This document shows positions 57,216-64,000 of a stretch of DNA of 64,000 nt, one piece after another. Position numbers and translations under genes: made by a program. A model generated the notes under the pieces. It was given only the letters and a program-made list of their open reading frames with translations. It searched no databases and was not told where the DNA came from. Source of the stretch: DATKWD01 sp963704815 (GTDB lineage: Bacteria; Actinomycetota; Acidimicrobiia; Acidimicrobiales; Salinilacustritrichaceae); the NCBI GenBank assembly GCA_963704815.1, contig CAVPHU010000006.1, positions 16,003 through 80,002 on the forward strand, written 5' to 3'. Positions within the stretch are counted from its first letter, which is position 1. Every line of letters begins with the position of its first letter.

Positions 57216-59668
57216 GCTGGCTCCAGTTCGGAGTCGAGAGCGGGAGTGGCGGGGGTCGCCGATTCGATCGAGAAGGCGCGGGACGAGTCGGTCGAGCCAG
57301 CGCGGCATCCACCAGTTCCGGTCGCCGAGCAGCGCCATCGTGGCCGGCACGAGGACCATGCGGACGAGGGTGGCGTCGAGGAACACGGCGAGGCCGAGTC
57401 CGAGACCGAAGACCTTGATCTCGCGGACGTCCTCGAACACGAACGAGCCGAAGACCACGACCATGATGGCGGCGGCGGCGGTGATGACCCGGGCGGTCGA
57501 GGCCAGGCCGTCGGCCACCGAGGTCGATGCGTCGCCGGTGCGGTCGTACTCCTCCCGGATGCGGGAGAGCATGAACACCTCGTAGTCCATCGACAGCCCG
57601 AACACGATGGCGAAGAGCATCAGCGGGATGAACGGGTTGATCGGCCCGGCCTCGATGCCGAGGAGCGCGGCGCCCCATCCCCACTGGAAGACGGCGACGA
57701 CGACGCCGTAGGTGGCGCCGATCGAGAGCATGTTCATGAGCACGGCCTTGAGCGGGACGAGGACCGAGCGGAACACCATCATCAGGAGGAGGAACGACAT
57801 GCCGAGCACGGCGCCGAAGAACAGCGGCATGCGCTCGGCCGAGGTAGTCGGTGACGTCGATGTTGGTGGCGGCGCTGCCGGTGACGTGGACGTCGAGCCC
57901 GTGCCGGCCGACCGCGGCGGGGATGACGTCGTCGCGCAGGGTGCGGACGAGCTCGGTCGTGGCCTCGTCCTGGGGAGCCGTCGTCGGGATGAGGGTCATC
58001 ACGTAGGCGGCCGGGTCCGACGGGTCGTCGGCGATCGGCGGCGTGACGGCGGCGACGCCCGGGGTCGTCGGCGAGGGTGGCGTGCAGCTCGTCGATGCGC
58101 CGGCGTCGGTGCCGGGTGCCGTGGCGACGGTGATGACGAAGGGGCCGTTGAACCCGTCGCCGAAGCCCTCGGCCAGCAGGTCGTAGGCCTGGCGGGTGTC
58201 GGAGTCCTCGGGGAAGTTGCCCTCGTCGGCCCAGCCGAGGCGGAGGCCGAGGACCGGCGCGGCCAGGACGACGAGGACGACGGCAGCCGCCGCGCCCCAG
58301 AGCAGCGGGCGGCGCTGGATGGTCCGGCTCCAGCGGTGCGACAGCGTCGCCTCGACCGGCTTGGCCGCTCGGTGGGGCACCGTCGGCGCAGCGTGCGGGA
58401 CGACGCGGCTGACCACCAGGGTGGCGACGGCGGCGACCGCGCCGCCGACGGCCAGCGGGGTGAAGCCGATGCCCGACCCCGAGGATGGCGACCGCGGTGA
58501 CGCCGGCGGCGAGCAGGCCACGCCAGCGGGTGAGCTCGACCCGCGGCCCGGCCAAGGCGAGCAGGGCCGGCAGCAGCGTCATCGACGTGAACATGGTGGC
58601 GAGCACGGTGGCCGAGACGCCGATTCCCATGCCCGACGAGCATCCCGATGCCGACCAGCAGCAGACCGAGCATCGAGATCGACGACCGTGGCCCCGGCGA
58701 AGACGACGGCCCGGCCGGCGGTGTCCATGGCGGCCACGACGGCGTCTCGCGGCGAGCGCCCGGCGTGGAGGCCTTCCCGGTAGCGGGTGACGATGAAGAG
58801 CGCGTAGTCGATGCCGACGCCGAGGCCGATCATCATCCCGAGCAGCATCGTGTCGTCGGGGATGGTCAACACCTGGCTGAGCAGGACGATGATCCCGATG
58901 CCGATGCTCGACGCCACCGAGCGCGACGGCGATGGGCAGGCCCATGGCCAGCACCGACCCGAAGGCCACGATGAGCACGAGCGATGGCGAAGGCGAGGCC
59001 GATCAGCTCGGTCTGGGGAGGCTCGACCACGGCCAGGTACTGGCCGCCGGCCAGGACCTCGAGGCCGTCGATCGACGGGGCTTCGTCGGCGATCGCCTCG
59101 CCGATCCGGCCCGACTCGGTGTCGTCGACGTCGGCGGACAGGTTCACCTGGGCGAAGGCGAGCTGGCCGGCCAGCGGCCCGGTCGCGGCGATCTGGCTCG
59201 CCGCCCTGGGCCGAGTAGGGCGAGACGACGGTCGCACCCGGTGCTCTCGGCTCCCCGGCGTCGTCGGGGAAGCCGGCGTCGACGGTGGCGAAGAGGTCGC
59301 TCCATGGCGGCGACGACCTCGGGATCGTCGACGCCCTGATCGGCGCGGAACACGATCGTGCCCGACTGGCCGCCGGTGCCGAGCTCGGGGAAGTGCTCCT
59401 CGAGCACGGCGAACCCGGCGGCGCTGTCGGAGTCGGGCACCGCCGACCCGCTTCCGAACGCAGGACCGACCGCACCGGCGGCGGCGAAGACGACGACGAG
59501 GACCGCGAGCCAGAGCCCGACGGTCGCTCGCCGGTGGTCGAAGCACCAGCCGCCGAGACGGCCGAGGCGCGAGTCGCTCCCCGGCGGCGGGGCCCCGCCG
59601 GGCCGATCGGCGACAGGGGGTGGCGTGACGGGTGGGCGCTCGAGCTGCGATGTGGGCATGGCGACCAT
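57212..59668 (-). pseudogene. MMPL family RND-type exporter, frame broken about eleven times
   Basis: MMPL proteins export lipids, siderophores or drugs across the membrane. Reading across frames from ATG 59668 gives about 815 residues in the usual order. Twelve membrane helices are split by two extracytoplasmic domains, with conserved segments such as IGLGVGIDYALFIVTRYREG (first RND helix block) and VFGLSMDYEVFMLSRIREEYD (second), the second with the DYEVF signature. The frame changes near 59305, 59210, 58985, 58920, 58685, 58635, 58480, about 58095, 58065, 57848 and 57270. Ten of eleven are one extra G on the coding strand; removing them gives a complete exporter ending in ESATPATPALDSELEPA. 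Whether the breaks are real is the main open point. Confidence 0.8.
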
Positions 59669-59774
59669 CCTCGGGAGTCTCGGATCGGGCGCACATCGGG
59701 AGTCCGGCCACTTCTGCACCGGCTGATCGGCCGGTTCGCGGATCGTCCTTTCGGCCGATCCGCCCGATCGCCGC

Positions 59775-60944
59775 GTGCCTCGTACGCTTGCCCCGTGGTG
59801 TTGGACAAGAGCCGTCCGCTACTGGGCGGAACCCCGGGCGGCCGACCCGCCCGGACCGGGACGGCGCGACTGGGTGCTCGTGGCGGTCGTGGCCGTGGCG
59901 GCGACGATCGAGACGTTCGCCCGCGACGACCTGGTGTGGAGCGGCGCGTCGCTGGCGGTGACCATCGGCGTGGCGTTCCTGTTGCCCTGGCGCCGGGTCC
60001 ACCCGCTCGCGGTGGTCGTCCTCGCGTTCGGGACGGTGAGCGCGGTCGAGGTCGCATCGCTGGTCGACGGCGTGGAGTGGGAGGGGCTCAACACCGACGG
60101 CGTTCCTGCTCGTGCTGCCCTACGCGCTCGCCCGTTGGGCCTCCGGACGAGAGGTCGGTGCCGGTCTCCTCGTCCTGTCGGTCCCCTTGGTCCTGACCGC
60201 CGTCGCCGGCGACCCGATCGGCGACTTCGTCGGCGGTGCCGTCGTGCTCCTGCTCGCCTGCGCGATCGGCTTCGCCGTCCGCTACGCCGGCGAGCTGCGA
60301 GCCGAGGAGATCGCCGGGCTGCGATCGCGTCGAACGAGAGGAGCTGGCCCGCGAGCTGCACGACACGGTCGCCCACCACGTCTCGGCCATCGCCGTGCGG
60401 GCCCAGGCCGGTCGGGTCGTGGCCGCCACCCGACCCGAGGCCGCGGTCGAGGCGCTGTCGGTGATCGAGGAGGAGGCGTCCCGGGCGCTCGAGGAGATGC
60501 GATCGATGGTCGGCACGCTCCGCGACGGCGACGGCGCCGACCTGCGGCCCGCAGCAGGGCGTTCGCGACCTTCGTCGGCTCGAGGGGAACGGCGAGGGCG
60601 GCGGCCCCCGGGTGGTGGTGACGATCGAGGTCGACGAGCTCCGCCCGTCGGTCGATGCCGCCTGCTTCCGCCTCGCCCAGGAGGCGGTCACCAACGCCCT
60701 GCGCCACGCTCGCCAGGCGTCGGAGGTGCGGGTGCGGGTCGACGGAGACGACGACCACGTGCGGGTCACGGTCGTCGACGACGGACGCGGCGGCGCGGCA
60801 CCGACCGCGTCGACGCCGGGCTTCGGGCTGGTCGGCATGGCCGAGCGGGCCAAGCTCCTCGGCGGCACGTTCGACGCCGGCCCCCGTCCCGGTGGCGGCT
60901 GGACCGTCGCCGCCACCTTCCCTCGCCGAGCGGCGACGGCATGA
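59775..60944 (+). pseudogene. NarL-type sensor histidine kinase, three frame breaks
   Basis: Across three breaks (near 60104, 60328 and 60553) the frame encodes about 389 residues with several membrane helices (VLVAVVAVAATIETFA, LAVTIGVAFLLPWRRV, LPYALARWASGREVGAG, LLACAIGFAVRY). The HisKA_3 phosphoacceptor follows in EREELARELHDTVAHHVSAIAVRAQ. The ATPase domain has LAQEAVTNALRHARQ (N-box) and FGLVGMAERAKLLGGTF (G2). Each break is repaired by removing one G. The stop overlaps the response regulator start (ATGA). It diverges from the MMPL exporter, which it probably regulates. Confidence 0.8.
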
Positions 60945-61601
60945 CCATCCGGGTGCTGATCGCCGACGATCAGGAGATCGTGCGCACCGGCCTGCGCATG
61001 ATCCTCGACGCCCAGCCCGACATCGAGGTGGTGGGCGAGGCGGCCGACGGGCGCGACGCAGTCGAGCTCGCTCGCCGGCTCCGACCCGATGTGTGCCTCT
61101 TCGACATCCGCATGCCCGAGCTCGACGGCATCGAGGCCACCCGCCGGCTCGCCGGACCCGACGTCGCCGACCCGCTCGCCGTCGTGGTCATCACGACCTT
61201 CGACCTCGACGAGTACGTGCACGGGGCGCTCAAGGCGGGCGCACGCGGGTTCCTGCTGAAGGACGCCGGCCCTGAACTGCTCGCGCAGGCGGTGCAGCTC
61301 GGCGGCCAGCGGTGACGCACTCATCGCCCCGAGCGTGACCGCCCGGCTGCTGTCGACGTTCTCGGACCTCGGCGCATCGTCGAGCACGCCGGCGGCCCAG
61401 CCGATCGACCCGCTCACCGACCGCGAGGAAGAGGTGCTGGTGACCGTCGCCCGTGGCCGCACCAACGCCGAGATCGCCGACGATCTCTACATCAGCCTCA
61501 GCACGGTGAAGACGCACCTCGCCAGCCTCATGAACAAGCTCGGCGCCCGGAACCGGGTCGAGCTCGCCATGTGGGCCTACGAGACCGACCGCATGACCTG
61601 A
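60941..61601 (+). CDS. NarL/LuxR-type response regulator (one frame break)
   Basis: The receiver domain MTIRVLIADDQEIVRTGLRMILDAQPDIEVVGEAADG carries the acidic pair, the phosphorylated aspartate in DVCLFDIRMPELDG, and the lysine in GFLLKDAGPELLAQAV. One extra base near 61303 breaks the frame. It resumes as SAASGDALIAPSVTARLL and the LuxR helix-turn-helix LTDREEEVLVTVARGRTNAEIADDLYISLSTVKTHLASLMNKLGARNR. Repaired length is about 219 residues. It is the cognate regulator of the coupled kinase and likely controls the divergent MMPL exporter and the linked oxidoreductase. Confidence 0.87.
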
Positions 61602-62013
61602 TCTGTGCGCGCTCCACCGACACCTCGGGGCGGCTCGCCGACACGGCGAAGATGCCGTACCGATCTGGGGCGCGGGTGCGCCATCGTCTTCTACCGGTTC
61701 CCCGGCAGCGGCGGGCAATTCGTCGCATCAACGAGACCAGGACGACTGCCCCGATCGCCGGCTCCGTGACATGGTCGTGATTTGTCACCGTGTCGCCGAA
61801 CAGCAGAGCCGAGCGTCTCGAAAGATGCGCCGATACCTACAGCGGGCCTTGGGGACGCTCTCGGCCGGGATCATGGGGCGTTGATATCGAGCGTCCTCGA
61901 CCGGCACCTCGGGGATGGAAGGCAAAGCAGGGATATGAGTAGGGATGGACTCGATTTTGAGCCCGATTGCGGTGCCGACAACGACGAGAGGACGGGCCCG
62001 AAGGCAGGTGCCC
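61602..62013. other. Intergenic region with repeat copy 2
   Basis: About 410 bp after the response regulator. It contains the right 80-bp repeat and no supported gene. Open frames on either strand are short and without family matches. Confidence 0.5.
61756..61835 (+). repeat. 80-bp direct repeat, right copy
   Basis: Matches 55989-56068 with five substitutions and no gaps. The two copies are 5.77 kb apart in the same orientation. They could mark a duplicated or recombined segment, or members of a dispersed repeat family in this genome. Confidence 0.88.
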
Positions 62014-62139
62014 TCAATCGTTCAGATCACACGAAACCCCAGGCCAGCGGTCCTGACGCAACGGGTCGAGCCGGCCGCCGCTGATGGCCCGGGCGATGAT
62101 GCCCTGGTGGATCTGCTCGGTGCCCTCGAAGATGTCCAT
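62014..62139 (-). pseudogene. Acyl-CoA dehydrogenase C-terminal remnant
   Basis: A 41-residue minus-strand frame, MDIFEGTEQIHQGIIARAISGG followed by RLDPLRQDRWPGVSCDLND, matches the last helix of acyl-CoA dehydrogenases (the IFEGTxQI signature that completes the FAD site). Nothing resembling the rest of the enzyme precedes it, so this is a 3' fragment left after deletion or rearrangement next to the repeat boundary. Confidence 0.75.
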
Positions 62140-62285
62140 GGTCGATTCAAGTCGTCCGTCGAGTGCCGTTCACCCCGCCTGAACAGGGCTTTTCCTGACT
62201 CGCTGCCGCCTGGTGTTGGCACGTATCAGGCAGTTGTAGGGATGAATGTAGGGACGAGTCGCCGATTGCGGTAGTTCACGCAGCG

Positions 62286-62828
62286 CTATGAAGCGGAGCG
62301 CTCGACCTCGGCGACCTCGCAGGTTACGTCCTGTGCGCCGGCGTCGAAGTTTGCGACGGCGTTCAGGTCGTATCCTTCACCCGGCTCAAGGCTGTTCAAT
62401 TGGGCGGTCTCGATGATCTGGGTCTCAAGATTTCCGGAGCCATCATCGAAGTCGATCGTGATGCGGTAATTCGCCGGCTCCACGGAGCTGGGGACCTGGA
62501 CGTTCACCGTGGCGGTCGCCACTCCGGCGTCGTCGCCTTGGCAGACGATGAGTTCTACGTCGTCTGCGCCGTCCTCGATGGTCGACTGATCCTGTTCATC
62601 GTCGCTGTCGGTCGACGACTCATCCGGTTCGGTTGATCCAGAATCCTCAGCCTGCGTGGACTGAGAGGTTGTCTCGCCGCCGTCGTCGTCGTCGGAGCAC
62701 CCGGCAATCGCAGCGATCAACACAAACACCGCGAGTCCCGGCGCGATGATGAACAGCTTCTCGTACCAAGGCTGCTTGCCACTGTGGGCGTCGGGCGGGA
62801 GTGGCGGTGATGACTGTTCCTCGGACAA
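62286..62828 (-). CDS. Lipoprotein or membrane-anchored beta-domain protein
   Basis: A 180-residue protein starting at a TTG (62828) seven bases after GGAGG, which is a better start than the upstream ATG at 62903. A cytoplasmic tail (SEEQSSPPLPPDAHSGKQPWYEK) precedes a membrane segment with a lipobox-like end, LFIIAPGLAVFVLIAAIAGCSDDD. An acidic linker and a beta-sandwich domain follow (GVATATVNVQVPSSVEPANYRITIDFDDGSG and GYDLNAVANFDAGAQDVTCEV) resembling FxLYD-type extracytoplasmic domains. The role is unknown. Confidence 0.75.
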   Translation of the reverse strand: MSEEQSSPPLPPDAHSGKQPWYEKLFIIAPGLAVFVLIAAIAGCSDDDDGGETTSQSTQAEDSGSTEPDESSTDSDDEQDQSTIEDGADDVELIVCQGDDAGVATATVNVQVPSSVEPANYRITIDFDDGSGNLETQIIETAQLNSLEPGEGYDLNAVANFDAGAQDVTCEVAEVERSAS

Positions 62829-62936
62829 GGGTGAGCCTCCTGCTGGAAGTCGCGGTCCAGTTCCAACAACTGGCCCTGTCGGACATGCTCCACGATCTCG
62901 CAAACGGCTCGATAACGTGCTCTAACGTCTGCGGCG

Positions 62937-64000
62937 ATGACCGACTCGACCGATGCAGCGTTCTGCAACGGGCACGCGGCGGCATTGTGCGAGCTGGGCG
63001 TGCTCGGAGTGGAGAGTGGCGGTCACTTCGCAGCGGTCCGCGGCCCACGGGCACCGGTTCTGCTCGCTGCGCTCGCATTGGCCGGGCACCGCGGTGTCGC
63101 CACCGATGAGCTGATCGAAATGATCTGGCCATCTCCTGACCAGCCGCCCGCCGCCGTCAGTCCCTCGCGAACATCGTGCTGCGCCTACGCAGGTCGAATG
63201 GCGCATCGTTCGTCGCGTCGACTCCACGTGGATACCGCATTGGCGATCACGTGCAGTCCGATCGGAGGCGATTTCTCGCCGACGTCGAGAGAGCGGGCGA
63301 GTTGGTCGCTCGCACGCCGATCGTGCGCTCGACCTCATCGATCAGGCCCTTGCTCGATGGCGAAGTCAGCCCCTGGTCGGGGATCGAACGGCCGGTGGCG
63401 ATCGAAGCGGATTCGCGCCCATCTGTTGCAGATGCATGCGAGCGCACTTCGACTGCGTGCGACTGCCCTGGTCGCACTGAACCGCCCGGAGAGCGCCTTG
63501 CCCACGCTGCGCGAGGTGCTCGTCGCCGACCCCTTCGACGAGTCCTCTCGCTATCGGCTGGTGCGACTCTTGACCGACACGGGCCAGCGGGCAGAAGCCG
63601 TAGGCACGATTCACGAGGCAGGCGTCGACTGTTCTCGAAACGCGGCCTGGTTCTCGATGCCCCACGCTCGACGACGTTTCGAGCAACAAGTTGCTGAGCG
63701 CCGAGTTCATGGTCAACTCGGAGATGGAACCGCTGCCGGAGCAACCCACTGACTTCGTCGGGCGAGACCGGGAATCCGAAGGAATCGCCGGCGGACTTCG
63801 GGTCAGTCGACTGGTGACGCTCCACGGCATCGGCGGCTCGGGCAAGACGAGGCTCGCCGTTCACGTGGCTTCCGAGCTCAGCAGGCCCGGCGAACGCGGA
63901 TTCGTCGACCTCGCCGGGGCACGATCGCACGGACAAGTCGAGCTCGCGTTCCGCACGGAGACTTGGTCTGCCATGGGACCCGGCTCGACGGACTCGGCAC
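62937..64000 (+). pseudogene. SARP/AfsR-like regulator (BTAD + NB-ARC), frame broken, runs off right edge
   Basis: The start has a winged-helix of the OmpR/SARP type (CELGVLGVESGGHFAAVRGPRAPVLLAALALAGHRGVATDELIEMIWP). It continues in other frames as QSLANIVLRLRRSNGASFVASTPRGYRIGD, then a helical BTAD-like domain (HLLQMHASALRLRATALVALNRPESALPTLREVL). Near 63709 comes a further part with LPEQPTDFVGRDRESEGIAGGL and an NB-ARC P-loop VTLHGIGGSGKTRLAVH. Frame breaks lie near 63163, 63310 and before 63709. Such proteins activate secondary metabolism or stress genes. With several breaks in both this and nearby genes, sequence quality is doubtful. Confidence 0.75.

Noticed and set aside
56244..57830. 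MMPL-oxidoreductase fusion protein
   Set aside because: A frame change near 57270 joins them in one frame. In the restored frame, the exporter ends in TGA overlapping the oxidoreductase ATG.
57212..59668. Programmed frameshifting in the MMPL gene
   Set aside because: Eleven sites in one gene, none with a conventional slippery heptamer or stimulatory hairpin that I can see; a consensus problem or mutation bias is more plausible.

Overview
The window is high-GC bacterial chromosome with densely packed genes, many joined by ATGA or GTGA stop/start overlaps. The gene families point to an actinobacterium, most likely of class Acidimicrobiia (Ilumatobacter-like). They include a WhiB regulator beside a PdtaS-type kinase, a DUF3107 protein, the actinobacterial trio of histidine phosphatase, DUF3090 and SCO1664-type kinase, a class E sortase, an FrhB-like F420 protein and a luciferase-like F420 oxidoreductase. 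The lineage is inferred from family content only. No rRNA, tRNA, CRISPR array or transposase was seen.

Layout. 0-8.5 kb: truncated acyl-CoA dehydrogenase, FrhB-like Fe-S protein, family 5 uracil-DNA glycosylase, the phosphatase/DUF3090/kinase trio interrupted by a small duplicated element, etfA and etfB, a lipid kinase and a glycerophosphodiesterase. 8.5-16.7 kb: WhiB and PdtaS converging on a strong terminator, a zinc-ribbon peptide, then DUF3107, two ArsA-like ATPases and a gamma-glutamyltransferase, a PH-like protein and a broken cytochrome P450. 16.7-21.4 kb: Fe-S genes (Mrp, an ArsR/SufR-like regulator, cysteine desulfurase), SixA and a PatB aminotransferase. 21.4-28.1 kb: a complete System I cytochrome c maturation operon, ccmABCDEFGH plus a TPR protein. 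28.1-53 kb: ordinary genes with intact frames, covering sortase, sugar hydrolase and glycosyltransferase, oxidoreductases, acyl-CoA ligases, a thiolase, membrane proteins, methyltransferases, a HEAT-repeat DNA repair protein and a TauD-like dioxygenase. 53-55 kb: an ECF sigma factor and a membrane-anchored partner. 55.4-61.8 kb: a P-loop kinase, a quinone-oxidoreductase-like enzyme, and an MMPL exporter facing a two-component system, largely enclosed by two 80-bp direct repeats. 61.8-64 kb: an acyl-CoA dehydrogenase remnant, a lipoprotein and a broken SARP/NB-ARC regulator that runs off the edge.

Reading frames are broken at many places. From about 22 to 53 kb I saw none. From 57.2 to 61.4 kb I count about 15 in 4.2 kb, and nearly all look like one extra G on the coding strand, in genes of both orientations. 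Poor consensus sequence is the simplest explanation, but the sense-strand bias is unusual and is reported as the leading finding. Frameshifts in likely essential genes (etfA, mrp) should be treated as suspected sequence errors until reads are checked.

Functionally, the acyl-CoA dehydrogenase, ETF, enoyl-CoA hydratase, thiolase and acyl-CoA ligases fit lipid or aromatic acid catabolism feeding the respiratory chain. The ccm operon supplies c-type cytochromes, and the Fe-S genes supply clusters for ETF-linked and ferredoxin-like proteins.
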